A DNA stretch of 64,000 bases, taken from Malus domestica (lineage: Eukaryota; Streptophyta; Magnoliopsida; Rosales; Rosaceae). The stretch spans positions 30,567,501 to 30,631,500 of the forward strand of contig NC_091668.1 of NCBI RefSeq assembly GCF_042453785.1, written 5' to 3'. The notes under the pieces were generated by a model. That model was not told where the DNA came from. It ran no database searches and saw only the letters and a program-made list of their open reading frames with translations. Shown here one piece after another: positions 25,762-36,626 of this stretch (position 1 is the first letter of the stretch; each line of letters begins with the position of its first letter). The position numbers were made by a program, and so were the translations under genes.

Positions 25762-26405
25762 TGTAACATCTCACATCGCCCAGAGGAGTGATCCTTAAAT
25801 GTATACTCTCATCCCTACCTAGCATGAGGTTTTTTGTGAGCTCACTGGCTTTGGGTTCCATCGGAACTTTGAAGTTAAGCGAGAAGGTGGCCAGAGCACT
25901 CACATGATGGGTGACCCACTGGGAAGTTGCTCGTAAGTTCTCAAAAATAAAACCGTGAGGGTGTAGTCGGGGCCCAAAGCGGACAATATCGTGCTACGGT
26001 GGTGGAGCGGGCCTGGGAAGTGGTCCGCCCTGGGCCGGGATGTGACAATTTGGTATCAGAGCCTAACCCTGGTCGTAGTGTGCCGACAAGGACGTCGGGC
26101 CCCTAAGGGGGGGGTGGATTGTAACATCCCACATCGCCCAGGGGAGTGATCCTTAAATGTATATTCCCATCCCTACCTAGCATGAGGCTTTTTGGGAGCT
26201 CACTGGCTTCGGATTCCATCGTAACTTCGAAGTTAAGCGAGAAGGTGGCTAGGTCACTCCCATGATGGGTGACCCACTGGGAAGTTGCTCGTGAGTTCCC
26301 AAAAATAAAACCGTGAGGGCGTAGTAGGGGCCCAAAGCGGACAAAATTGTGCTACGATGGTGGAGCGGGCCTGGGAAGTGGTCCGCCCTAGGCGGGGATG
26401 TGACA
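25762..26405 (+). mobile_element. Cassandra TRIM retrotransposon (complete, plus strand)
   Basis: LTRs at 25762-26047 (286 bp) and 26121-26405 (285 bp) flank a 73-bp interior. The element is bordered by a perfect 5-bp duplication, AGCAG (25757-25761 and 26406-26410). The primer binding site TGGTATCAGAGCC (26051-26063) lies 3 bp after LTR 1, and a purine tract (taaggggggggtgga) lies before LTR 2. Each LTR has a 5S rRNA-like block with the polymerase III signals GAAGTTAAGCGAGA and GATGGGTGACCCACTGGGAAG (split here by intervening bases). There is no coding capacity. LTR divergence of a few percent suggests an insertion that is not very recent. Confidence 0.95.
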
Positions 26406-26410
26406 AGCAG

Positions 26411-27150
26411 TGTCTACAAAAATAAATAATGTTATTGTTTAAAATTAAGGAGTTTATTACAAGACTTAAAAATATTCTAAAGGTTCAACTCCGTTTTTCA
26501 TAAAAAAAAAAACTTTTAAAAGCAACATACATGCTGCTTTTAAAAGCTGTTGTCTGTAACCATTGTTTTTAAAATAAGACGTATATTTTATTTTCACAAA
26601 TATTTTTGTACTGCTTAACTTTAAAGTGAAGCAATTTTGGTATAAAAAAAAAAACCAAACTAGGTCTTAATTGTTCAAAACATTAATGAATATTCTACTT
26701 CTCCAAAAAAGATCAATGGCAAAAGGTAATGCCAGAAGTTGACACAAGATCATGATTCATGATATGAAAATTTCTATCACGACAAGAGTAATTGTATTCA
26801 ACGAATTCACAAGCTCGTGACGTTTTAATTCTATAATATTATCTCATAGAATACTTATATATAACATGATATTATTCAACCGAGACGTCAGAATAGTCGT
26901 AAACCAAATCTTTTTTGTCTTCTTTTTGGCCAAAGTGGGAACCATATTCTATTCGGATCCAAAGGAATTGAGCCTAATGATCAAATGATCCGGACCATTG
27001 AAAATTGATCAAATGACTACAATTATTATAGCTTTTACAGGATTTCATATTTATAACCGTTGAATCAAATTTCAAAATCCAAATCATTTGATAAGTAGGC
27101 TTAGTTCCTTTGAGTTAGGAAGGGATCCGGCTCTGTCAAAGTGAACCAAA
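26411..27150. other. Intergenic DNA upstream of LeuRS
   Basis: AT-rich and gene-free. At about 26950-27130 is a TIR element: ggatccaaaggaattgagcc..atcaaatgat on the left mirrors atcatttgat..ggcttagttcctttgag..ggatcc on the right, flanking about 80 bp of AT-rich loop. It ends within roughly 100 bp of the LeuRS leader. Confidence 0.45.
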
Positions 27151-27255
27151 TCTTTATCCTATTCAAAACCCGTGGACAGCACGCACAGAATCGAAGGAAA
27201 AAACAAGCCCAATCTCAAAACTTGCCACGTGGCCCGTCTAGAGTCCGAGTGCCCA

Positions 27256-27371
27256 AAACCCTAACTTACGCGTCATCTTCTTCTTCTCAGCAACTTGCTT
27301 CCTTCTCTCCCTCCTTCCCTCTTCCGCTAATATCACATCGTTTTCTTCTCAGAGGACGAAGGAAACCCTAA
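27256..27371 (+). promoter_or_regulatory. Two telo-box motifs at the LeuRS 5' end
   Basis: AAACCCTAA occurs at 27256-27264 and again at 27363-27371. This motif is enriched near transcription starts of plant ribosomal-protein and other translation genes, which suits a tRNA synthetase. The surrounding pyrimidine-rich stretch (tcttcttcttctcag..cttccttctctccctcc) looks like a leader. The exact transcription start cannot be read from sequence. Confidence 0.5.
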
Positions 27372-27456
27372 TCTCCCTCCTGGCTTTTCTTCAAGCTCGA
27401 GAAAGCGCGCGCAAACTAACCTATAATTCCCTTCCCTTTTCAATCTTGAACCGCAG

Positions 27457-28204
27457 GTATATTTCACACTGCCCATTTTTTTCCTAATTTTTTCAGTTCC
27501 AAATATTTGTTTTTATGATTTGTACTAGAGTTTATCGATCTATGCATTCTGTAACTGAATAGTAAAGATTTGTTCTTTACCAATTGATCATGTCGATTTA
27601 ACTTACTGATTAGCTTGAATAGGAGTTAAGTGAAGTTTTTTATTTATTTATATTTTCTAATTTTTAAAATTTGGGAAGTGTTGAGTTTCAGTATGTAATT
27701 GCTACCATTTTTTTTTTATTAAATTTGCCATTTTAGTTTTCAGTATCTACTAATTAGATGAAATTTGGTTATCTATGATTCATTGACGTAGAGGTTGCAC
27801 TTGGTGCGATGGCAAGTGCCTTCGCCCATGAGCGGTAGGTCTCGGGTTCGAGACTTGGGAGCAGCCTCTCCATAAATGGGGGTAAGGCTAGCCGACATTC
27901 ACCTCTCCCAGACCCTGCGTAAAGCGGGAGCCTTGTGCACTGGGTACGACCTTATGATTCATTGGCGTGGTTATTGTATGTGTTTGTGTATATATGTGTG
28001 TGTGTAAATAGCACTATCCTATATATATATATATATATATATATGGTGTATATATGGTGTATATATGGTGGTTATCACAGGCTTCTATCTTAACTTAAAT
28101 TCACCTTCAAATTATATGAATTTAGATAATTTACGCACTTTTTGTTGTGATATGATGCCTTCGAAGAGCTGGTTTGGTTATGTAAAGCATTTTTTTTTTT
28201 ACAG
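27457..28204 (+). other. Likely 5' UTR intron of LeuRS
   Basis: A donor (ccgcag|gtatat) at 27457 and an acceptor after a T-rich tract (tttttttttacag|tttctg) ending at 28204 define a plausible 748-bp leader intron ending 19 bases before the LeuRS ATG. It contains an Au-like SINE (27785-27955) and an (AT)n tract near 28020-28045. An in-frame ATG at 28065 lies inside this intron and is therefore not the start. Confidence 0.6.
27785..27955 (+). mobile_element. Au-like SINE in the LeuRS leader intron
   Basis: A tRNA-related SINE: A-box-like cttggtgcgatggcaagtgc and B-box ggttcgagact near the 5' end, then gccgacattcacctctccca and the end gccttgtgcactgggtacga. It is flanked by tatgattcattgacg on the left and tatgattcattggcg on the right, a target duplication with one change. 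It matches the copy at 50249-50419 almost base for base. Confidence 0.85.
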
Positions 28205-28223
28205 TTTCTGTAAGATTACTGAA

Positions 28224-31200
28224 ATGGCGGCCGAAGGTGGTGGGAAGAGCTTTGCCAGGAGAGACCACCTTCTCGAGATTGAAACAAAGGTTCGAAGCTG
28301 GTGGGAAGAGAAGGATGTTTTCAGGGCTGAATCCTGTGACAAGCCCCCCGAACCTGGGGAGAAGTTCTTTGGAAACTTCCCGTTTCCTTACATGAATGGC
28401 TTTTTGCATCTTGGACATGCATTCTCGCTCTCCAAGCTAGAGTTTGCTGCAGCTTACCATAGGTTAAGAGGTGCCAATGTGCTTTTGCCTTTTGGTTTTC
28501 ACTGCACTGGCATGCCCATTAAAGCGTCTGCTGATAAACTTGCGAGAGAGATTGAACTATTTGGCAACCCGCCAGTTTTTCCAAAAGAAGTAGAACAGGG
28601 GAGTCAGGAAGTGGAAGCAGAAGATGCAAATAATGGAGCACCTCCCGACAAGTTCAAGGGAAAGAAGTCAAAGGCTGCATCAAAATCAGGTGGACAAGTA
28701 TACCAATGGGAAATCATGCGTAGTTTTGGCCTCTCAGATAGCGAGATATCCAAATTCCAAGATCCATACAATTGGTTGACATTCTTCCCTCCATTGGCAG
28801 TGGAAGACCTCAAGGCTTTTGGATTGGGATGTGACTGGAGACGGTCATTTATTACTACTGACATGAACCCATTTTTTGATGCCTTTGTGAGGTGGCAGAT
28901 GAGGAAACTAAAATCTATGGGCAAGATTGTGAAAGATGTCCGTTATGCAATTTACTCTCCACTGGATGGGCAGCCCTGTGCAGATCATGACAGGGCAAGT
29001 GGTGAAGGAGTTCAGCCCCAAGAATACACCCTCATCAAAATGGAGGTGGTGGCACCTTTTCCATCTAAACTGAAAGTGTTGGAGGGAAGGAAAGTGTTCC
29101 TTGCTGCAGCAACACTTAGACCTGAGACCATGTATGGACAGACAAATGCATGGGTATTGCCTGATGGGAAATATGGAGCCTTTGAAATCAACGAAACAGA
29201 GGTATTTATTGTAACACAAAGAGCAGCACTTAATCTTGCCTATCAGAAGTATTCTAGGGTTCCAGAGAAACCTACTTGCTTAGTGGATCTCACAGGTCAT
29301 GATTTGATTGGCCTTCCATTGAAGTCACCACGCACAATCAATCCGATCATTTACACTCTTCCTATGTTGACTGTCCTGACAGACAAAGGTACTGGGATTG
29401 TGACCAGTGTGCCTGCTGATTCTCCTGATGATTATATGGCCTTGCATGATTTAAAAGCAAAACCTGCTCTTAGAGCAAAATATGGCGTGAAGGATGAGTG
29501 GGTCATGCCCTTTGAGATTATTCCAATTATCGATATTCCTGAATTTGGGAATAAGGCTGCGGAAAAGGTCTGTGCAGATCTAAAAATCAAGAGCCAGAAT
29601 GAGAAAGAGAAGCTAGCAGAAGCCAAGAGGCTGACATACCTGAAAGGATTCACTGAAGGAACACTTATCGTGGGTGAATTCGAAGGAAGGAAAGTCCAGG
29701 AGGTGAAACCGTTGATAAGGAGCAAGCTCATAGAGTCAAATGAGGCAATTGTATATAGTGAACCTGAGAAGAGGGTGGTGTCACGATCAGGTGATGAGTG
29801 TGTTGTGGCTCTCACAGATCAATGGTACATCACATATGGGGAACCTGAATGGAAACAACTGGCGGAGGAGTGCTTGTCCAGCATGAATTTGTATCATGAC
29901 GAGACAAAACATGGATTTGAACACACATTGGATTGGTTGAATCAGTGGGCTTGTTCACGATCTTTTGGGCTTGGGACTCGTATTCCCTGGGATGAAGAGT
30001 TCTTAGTTGAGTCGTTGTCTGATTCAACTATTTACATGGCTTATTACACTATTGCTCATTTTTTACACAATGGAGACATGTATGGTCCCAGCAAATCTGC
30101 AATTCAACCTGAACAAATGACTGATGAGGTATGGGAGTATGTTTTCTGTGATGGCCCATATCCTGAATCATCTAACATGTCGTCATCCATCCTTAATAAG
30201 ATGAAGCAGGAGTTTGAGTATTGGTATCCTTTTGATCTTCGAGTGTCTGGCAAGGATCTAATCCAAAATCATTTAACCTTCTGCATTTACAACCACACGG
30301 CAATTATGCCCAAGAAGCACTGGCCTCGTGGCTTTAGATGCAATGGGCACATCATGCTAAATGCTGAGAAGATGTCTAAGTCCACAGGGAACTTTAGGAC
30401 CATTCGCCAGGCAATTGAGGAATTTTCTGCTGATGCCACGCGATTCTCATTGGCTGATGCTGGAGATGGTGTTGATGATGCAAATTTCGTATTTGAGACT
30501 GCAAATGCTGCTATACTAAAGCTAACTAAAGAGATTGCATGGATGGAAGAAGTTTTAGCCGCAGAATCCTCTTTGAGAATAGGTCCTCCTTCTACATATG
30601 CTGACAGGGTTTTTTTGAATGAGATAAATATTGCTGTGAACAGGACTGAGCAGAATTACCGGGATTACATGTTCCGAGATGCACTCAAGACTGGGTTTTA
30701 CGATCTTCAGGCTTCTAGGGATGAGTACAGGCTTTCATGTGGTTCTGGGGGCATGAACCGTGAATTGCTGTGGCATTTTATGGATGCGCAGACACGTCTT
30801 ATTACTCCAATCTGTCCGCACTATGCAGAATATGTCTGGAGGGAACTTTTGAAGAAGGAAGGGTTTGTGGTCAATGCAGGATGGCCTGTGTCTGATTCTC
30901 CAGATCTGACCCTCCATAATGCCAACAAGTATTTGCAACATTCCATTGTTGTAATGAGGAAGCTTCTTGAAAAGCAAACTTCAGGCTCAACGAAAGCCAA
31001 TAAGAAGGGTAATCCAGTTAAAGCATCGACAGAAACCAAAAGGTTGATTGGTTTAATATATGTAAATGAGCAATTTGATGGATGGAAGGCGGAGTGTTTG
31101 AGGATACTACAGAGTAACTTTGACAGTGATACTCGCACTTTTGCTCCAGACAAGGTAATTCTGGAGGCTTTGCAGAGTTGTTCAGTTGGTCAGAGTAAAG

Positions 31201-31514
31201 ATTTTAGACAAACCCAAAAGCTTTGTATGCCTTTCTTGAGGTTCAAGAAGGACGAGGCAGTTACTCTTGGGCCCCATGCCTTAGACTTGAAGCTACCATT
31301 CGGAGAGATGGAGGTCCTTCAGGAGAACTTGGACTTAATTAAGAGACAAGTGAAGGTGGACACTAAGGGACAGGGACAAATCGAGCTTGAAGAAGTAGAA
31401 GTTCTTTCTGGTACCGACCCTGATGCTCTTGCTAAAGCTGGTTCACTTGCTAAATTAATAGAGCAGAATCCGCCATCCCCTGGAAGCCCAACTGCCATCT
31501 TCTTGACCCGGTAA
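28224..31514 (+). CDS. LeuRS: Cytosolic leucyl-tRNA synthetase
   Basis: A 1096-residue single-exon coding region for the class I synthetase that charges tRNA-Leu with leucine; the Arabidopsis cytosolic enzyme is of similar size. Signature motifs: HIGH box as HLGH (62-65) within PFPYMNGFLHLGHAFS; KMSKS (716-720) followed by TGNFRT; the CP1 editing insertion between them with LRPETMYGQTNAWVLPDG (about 295) and TGIVTSVPADSPDDY (about 390). The insert EVEAEDANNGAPPDKFKGKKSK style spacer (about 130-155) and the archaeal/eukaryotic-type C-terminus place it with cytosolic rather than organellar enzymes. No transit peptide is visible from the chosen ATG (MAAEGGGKSFARRDHLL). The frame stays open 53 codons upstream, but those codons lie in a likely leader intron. 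The stop codon overlaps a possible splice donor (see findings). Confidence 0.96.
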   Translation: MAAEGGGKSFARRDHLLEIETKVRSWWEEKDVFRAESCDKPPEPGEKFFGNFPFPYMNGFLHLGHAFSLSKLEFAAAYHRLRGANVLLPFGFHCTGMPIKASADKLAREIELFGNPPVFPKEVEQGSQEVEAEDANNGAPPDKFKGKKSKAASKSGGQVYQWEIMRSFGLSDSEISKFQDPYNWLTFFPPLAVEDLKAFGLGCDWRRSFITTDMNPFFDAFVRWQMRKLKSMGKIVKDVRYAIYSPLDGQPCADHDRASGEGVQPQEYTLIKMEVVAPFPSKLKVLEGRKVFLAAATLRPETMYGQTNAWVLPDGKYGAFEINETEVFIVTQRAALNLAYQKYSRVPEKPTCLVDLTGHDLIGLPLKSPRTINPIIYTLPMLTVLTDKGTGIVTSVPADSPDDYMALHDLKAKPALRAKYGVKDEWVMPFEIIPIIDIPEFGNKAAEKVCADLKIKSQNEKEKLAEAKRLTYLKGFTEGTLIVGEFEGRKVQEVKPLIRSKLIESNEAIVYSEPEKRVVSRSGDECVVALTDQWYITYGEPEWKQLAEECLSSMNLYHDETKHGFEHTLDWLNQWACSRSFGLGTRIPWDEEFLVESLSDSTIYMAYYTIAHFLHNGDMYGPSKSAIQPEQMTDEVWEYVFCDGPYPESSNMSSSILNKMKQEFEYWYPFDLRVSGKDLIQNHLTFCIYNHTAIMPKKHWPRGFRCNGHIMLNAEKMSKSTGNFRTIRQAIEEFSADATRFSLADAGDGVDDANFVFETANAAILKLTKEIAWMEEVLAAESSLRIGPPSTYADRVFLNEINIAVNRTEQNYRDYMFRDALKTGFYDLQASRDEYRLSCGSGGMNRELLWHFMDAQTRLITPICPHYAEYVWRELLKKEGFVVNAGWPVSDSPDLTLHNANKYLQHSIVVMRKLLEKQTSGSTKANKKGNPVKASTETKRLIGLIYVNEQFDGWKAECLRILQSNFDSDTRTFAPDKVILEALQSCSVGQSKDFRQTQKLCMPFLRFKKDEAVTLGPHALDLKLPFGEMEVLQENLDLIKRQVKVDTKGQGQIELEEVEVLSGTDPDALAKAGSLAKLIEQNPPSPGSPTAIFLTR

Positions 31515-33981
31515 TTATAAACCATTTGATACATATCTGCAATTTACATAAAGCATGTACACACAGGGACTTCCGGTCAGGTTTTTTCAACTCAACAAAG
31601 GACTTTCAAGTTTCAATTGTTCATAATTTATTTCGACATCTGCATATTACATAAGCACACAAACACACATTGACAACCAAATTGTACTTTATTTTTTCAG
31701 TTATAATTTTGCAATCATTCTCCTGTGCTGCATTTATTCGCTGGTGGATGAAGGAGAAAATTACTTTATATACGATAAACCCTCTACTAGAGATGGGGAT
31801 TTAATTGTTCCATACCCCACCTTGTAATGTCGTAAACCAGATTGGAAGAACCAATAAAAGAAAACCTGTTTACAGATCTTTGTTGTGCCACATTGTGTGC
31901 TATCTGGAGGCAATTTTGATTCGGGGTTTCAGTCACGTTAGCTGTCACGGTGGTGTAGATATGTTTGATTAACATTTTTAGCAGAAATTTGTAATGTGTC
32001 ACATCATGCTGCACTGGTATAGATATGTTACTAGTGAAATAAGTCTTGTTCTGCTGGTCATCATTTGTTAGGTGCGTCTGAATGAGTTTGTGTTTGAAGT
32101 ATAATGTAAATTTTGGTAGTAGTTCGATTTTATGTTGTGCAATTTTCAACTTGAGTCTGGAATATGCAATTGTGTGTTTTACTGGGTTTTGAGACTAATA
32201 TCCTTGGTGTTATTCATTAGTATGCAATATGTATTGGTTTCTTCATTGCAAGATTTTTGTTGATTAAGATCAAACTCTTATTTTTGCTGATATTGATAGT
32301 AAAGGCGTTGTGCTATACTACATCTGATTTTTGTATTCTGATCAACGGAGTTATCTAATTTCTGTTTCTTCTCTCCATAGGTCATAACTCCGCTCTCAAA
32401 CACTGGCAACGAACAATTTAGCCGGCTTGGAAGATGATACTTTTGCTTGACAAGGAACTAGAGTGATTGCAGAAAGGCCCTCCGCCGTCATAGTATATCT
32501 GGAATTTTAAGTTACATGCCTGAAGATAACACTTATCGGTCTTCTCCATTGATGAACTGGGTGAGGTTTTCTGAGAGTGACGTCTCGTATTTGAATCTTT
32601 GAATATCAGATTTTAGTTGTGTTTAAGATTTTGGAATGTTTGATTGTGTTCTGTTTCAGCATATTGTAGACTTACATTATATCTTCAACAGATGGATGTA
32701 ACTTTTGCTTTAAAATTAGTTTGGACCACTGTATCAGTTTAATCGTTGTAATGTTGTTCAAATTCGCCTTTGACGATAATCGAATTTAAGATCTCTTACT
32801 TACAAGTAAAGAAGAATACTACTATACCGTAGTACTAAGTGGCAAATATATTGTTATATTAAAATAAATGAAAAAATTAATGGGATACCAATTATAAAGA
32901 CTCTCTAAATTATATAAGGATGCCCATAAAGTCGGAAAATAAACATAAAGAAAGAAAGAAACCTTTAAATGGATGGAATCCAATTGAGACAATATAAAAA
33001 ACAATATGCAATATGAAACAATAGAAACCTTTAATTAATTACCTAAAACTCTCAACTTTTTAATGTGATTTCAAATTAGTCTCAACATTTTCGCACATTT
33101 CAAAAGAGTACCAAGCATATGGGAAATACCACTTCCCTTAAGTCTCAAGTTAGAATAACCGTTAAGTACTTGGATGGCGTTTATGTCATATTATTTTTAA
33201 TAACGTGGACAAATCTCATAATTTGTATAAACACGTGGATTCCCTATCCTTAAAATAAAACTAATGAAAATGACTTGAAAACTTTGAGTTCTAATGAAAA
33301 TAACAAAAATGTGTTGTAAGTGAATAATACCAGTATTGACTTTTTAGAGTAAAAATGTGGTTTTTAGTAAACAGTACCGAAATCTTTTCGTCAAAGTTTC
33401 CTTAATTAAATCGGTCCTGATGGAGGCCAAACCTCAAAACACTCTTCTGAAACCCTAACCTCTTACCGTCTGAAGTGCACTTAGGTTGCAGACTCAAACA
33501 ACAATCTTGGTGACACGGCTTGGAGATTGCTAATTGAAATTGTTTTAGAAGGGGAGGGCATGATGGCAACATAACATTAGACTAAAATTGACTAATATAA
33601 AAACTAGGATTTAGATATGCCGTTTGCAAATATAAAAACTGATGATTAATAAAAAACCCTCTTTCGTTTTTCAGTAGTAATATTATACAATAGAAAAAAA
33701 CAAATCTGATTATTAAAAAAATAAAAAAACCAGATTAAAGAAACAGATAACAAGAAAAATTTAGCAGAAGAACGAGCGAGGCTGTTGGCGAAACTTTCGG
33801 ATTTGAGGATTGTTCCAACTGCAGAGGTGGAAGAAGGGGAAGGATATGTTTCAGATCACCGTAATTGCAGATTTGAGATTTGAAATGTTTGAAAATATTG
33901 AGACTAATTTGGAATCCCGCCGGAAGATTGGAGAGTTTTAGGTACTTAATCCGAAAAAAAAAAAAAAAACACATGAATTAT
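31515..33981. other. LeuRS 3' region and intergenic DNA
   Basis: 31515-32740 is probably LeuRS 3' UTR, perhaps with an intron (donor at 31511, acceptor before 32381). 32755-32850 is a copy of a dispersed repeat (attcgcctttgacgataatcgaa ... tacttacaagtaaagaagaat) also seen at 36468 and 43636. 33261-33405 is a copy of MITE-like family M1 in inverse orientation. Nothing else is recognisable. Confidence 0.45.
33261..33405. mobile_element. MITE-like repeat, family M1 copy 2 (inverted)
   Basis: The reverse complement of the block at 19651-19806: ctaatgaaaatgacttgaaa, then ctttttagagtaaaaatgtgg and acagtaccgaaatctttt. Some internal changes. Non-coding. Confidence 0.55.
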
Positions 33982-34857
33982 TTACTCAGGGCAAAAGGGC
34001 CTGTCGGAAGCTTCCCTGTGACTAGGAATGTTGAAGTGCCTCAACCTCCCTACTTGTTTTTTCATGTACCCTTCGCAAAGGAAAGCCTTGGAGAACTTAT
34101 CTTCCACACCCCTATTCACATCATGCACAAACACATCAGTCGATCCCTCCACTTTGTTCCTGGCCATCATCCCAGCCGTGTAGATGGCACTCATCCTCCC
34201 CGGTGCTTCATCGTGATACCCTGTGGGTGCATCCACCATGATCAAATCCCATTTGATCTCATACACTTCACTGGGTAGCCCCTTGAGTGCCAGCTGGCAC
34301 ATGCTGTACCTAGGATCACCAACTGCACTGCACTCAGGCCCCTTCCCAACTCCCAGGAGATTGTTAGCCTCGTTCACTTTGCTATCATATGTGACATGGT
34401 ACGATTCCAATGTGGGGAAACGGCGCCGGATTTGCTCGATCCACGACTCGTCTTCTTCGAGGAAAATGGTGCGTCCGCCGTGGTTGAGGGAAGTCCACAT
34501 GAGGCTGTCGTGGCCTAGGCCGAAGACGAGGAAGTTGCATGGAGATTTCTTGTCCAAGACCTTTGATGTGACTGAGATTTCTTTTAGGGTTTGTTGTGGG
34601 GTGATGGTGGAGGTTGTGTAGTGGATTAGGGCTTTCGCCAGGGAGGTCGGGATCTTGTTGCAAGTCATTGTGGAGTCACAACTTGTTGATTTTTCGTTAT
34701 CGTCTTCGGCTTCTTTGACCGGAATGGTGGGTTTTTCATCGGACGAAGCTGGTGATGAATCAAAACTTGACCTGAGGACGAAGATGACAACAAAAGCGAG
34801 GAAAACTCCAAGGATGAGGAGCTTAACATTGAGAGTCGGATGGGTTTTGGTTCTCAT
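33982..34857 (-). CDS. GXM3: Glucuronoxylan 4-O-methyltransferase (DUF579), GXM3-like
   Basis: A single-exon 291-residue type II membrane protein. Members of this family transfer a methyl group from S-adenosylmethionine to the 4-O of glucuronic acid side chains on xylan in the Golgi during secondary wall formation. Visible: a short basic cytosolic tail, one transmembrane span (about 11-29, VKLLILGVFLAFVVIFVL), an acidic stem, then the DUF579 domain with the SAM-site region CNFLVFGLGHDSLMW (107-121), RTIFLEEDESWI (129-140), WDLIMVDAPTGYHDEAPGRM (203-222), VFVHDVNR (242-249) and the ending ASDRPFCPE. The family length is about 280-300. The start at 34857 gives the expected N-terminus; the upstream in-frame ATG at 34962 lies by the TATA-like sequence. 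IRX15-type DUF579 proteins are an alternative, but the neighbour LeuRS matches the GXM3 locus in Arabidopsis (At1g09610). Confidence 0.9.
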   Translation of the reverse strand: MRTKTHPTLNVKLLILGVFLAFVVIFVLRSSFDSSPASSDEKPTIPVKEAEDDNEKSTSCDSTMTCNKIPTSLAKALIHYTTSTITPQQTLKEISVTSKVLDKKSPCNFLVFGLGHDSLMWTSLNHGGRTIFLEEDESWIEQIRRRFPTLESYHVTYDSKVNEANNLLGVGKGPECSAVGDPRYSMCQLALKGLPSEVYEIKWDLIMVDAPTGYHDEAPGRMSAIYTAGMMARNKVEGSTDVFVHDVNRGVEDKFSKAFLCEGYMKKQVGRLRHFNIPSHREASDRPFCPE

Positions 34858-34928
34858 GTTTTGGCTGCAGGTTATATTTTTCTTTTTTTTTTCTGTGTTC
34901 TTGATCAGTATGAGAGGTTGGAACCCTA

Positions 34929-34956
34929 AACCATATATATCTATATATACAGACAC
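34929..34956 (-). promoter_or_regulatory. TATA-like element of the DUF579 gene
   Basis: The minus strand reads gtatatatagatatatatgg 70-100 bp upstream of the chosen start codon, followed by a second tatatata run further up. Spacing suits a TATA box with a short leader. No other elements were assigned. Confidence 0.4.
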
Positions 34957-35550
34957 ACACACAAATGTATATATATGTAACGGTTTTGATTAATTTGGTA
35001 AGTGAGTTGGAGGAAGAAAGGGACTGAGTTGATGAGGAGGTGCTACGTTGTAGTACTAGCATTGGATGCTTAAACATGAAGGGAAGGAAGTTGGTTCGGA
35101 TGATTAATTGATGAAGACATAAGAGCTGCTAGGTTTAGGATTGTTGGTGAAGCAATGGGAACAAGTTAAGGTTGGTAGATCTACGAGTTCGATTGGTTGC
35201 AGGTCTCAATTGTTTAGCTATTTTTAAATTCGTCGGAGATTTGTTTAGTGCCTGCTTAATTTCCTCAGTTTTGATACAGTACTTTGTAACATTATTAGGT
35301 TTTAGTCATGGAGGCACTCCAAAAAGGTACCATACACAAGTAGGAGAGACGTTTTAGCGTGTTCGGAACATGGCTCATACGCCTTATGTCATTATAAGTG
35401 GAAAGACTTGAAAATCTCTCCACAAGGTAGGATCCGTTTTCTTAGTGCTTACTTACCCTCCTTAATCTTGATGTAACGTTATTCCGATCTAGATTCGTGC
35501 CACATGTTTAACAAACTAACCATTATCAGTTCATGCATTTATTTATGGCT

Positions 35551-35990
35551 AAATTGGATTGTTCATCCCTGTGGTCATAGGACACTTGCATGATGACTCC
35601 CGTGGTGAAAAAACTAGGAATTAAACCCCTGTGGTCTAAAATGTTAGCAAATTTAGTCCAAAAGTAAGATTTATGTTACAGGACTGTTAAAAGTTGGGGT
35701 AAAACTGTATTTTCAGTTCCAATTGACATTGAATTGGGGCTTTTTTTTTATTTAAAAAATTAAGCATTATTTTTTTTGTTAATTGTTATAAAAAAAATTA
35801 TTTATTTTAAATGTCAAATGGAACTGAAAATACAGTTTTACCTATACTTTTAACAGTCATTTAACAGAAATCTTACTTTTGGACTAAATTTGCTAACATT
35901 CTTGACCACAGGGGTTTAATTCCTAGTTTTTTCACCACGGGGGTCATTATGCAAGTTTCCTATGACCACGGGGATGAATAATCCAATTTG
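35551..35990. mobile_element. Foldback element with long inverted arms
   Basis: The left arm (aaattggattgttcatccct, gtggtcataggacacttgca, ... ggactgttaaaag) and right arm (cttttaacagtcatttaac, ... tatgaccacggggatgaata, atccaattt) are inverted copies over about 170-180 bp, with an AT-rich loop in the middle (35740-35810). Non-coding. The whole could form a near-perfect hairpin if transcribed. No target duplication was resolved. Confidence 0.75.
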
Positions 35991-36626
35991 ACCTTTATTT
36001 ATTTATTTGAGAAAAGGAAAAGTAATAAAATCAATTAGTAAACTTACCATTTACTCTTTCTTTAATTTAACCCTCATTAAATTAATTGATTAGAATCATA
36101 AATTGCCAAATATACTTTCCTTATATAATGTTTTTGTTTATTGGATTTGTAACAGGCACATTAGTGGATCTCATGCCTTGTGGTTTTATTAAGTTTTTTC
36201 GACTTTATGGCTTATTTTAAGGCAATTATTGGCACCTTTTTAAATATAATTGGTATCTCATGAAGATGCAGGTTTTTTTATTCGATCTCAAATTGGTTAG
36301 CCCTTGATTTCTGGAGCTAAGCCGCTTGGACCTTCTAATGTGCTCTTGGCGGAAGCTACAACACTGCATCTTGGTCTTTCGCAAGCTATCAGGGCGGGGG
36401 CATAAAAAGATTGTTATTATCTAGATTAAGTGAGGGAGTAAGCTAAGCCTCATAATGAGCTAGCAATAATGTTGTTCAAATTTGCCTTTGTCAATAATCG
36501 AACCTAATACCTTTCACGTACAAATGAAGAGGATTATCACTAAACTGTAATACTAAGTGGTATAAGGTGACTCAAAAATCCTTATTAATTGCACCAATGG
36601 AGCTTGTTTCGTTCCCTAGAAGCTTA

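Noticed and set aside
28065-28223. 53-codon N-terminal extension of LeuRS
   Set aside because: The extension lies within a likely leader intron with an acceptor at 28204, and its sequence is unlike a transit peptide or the family N-terminus.
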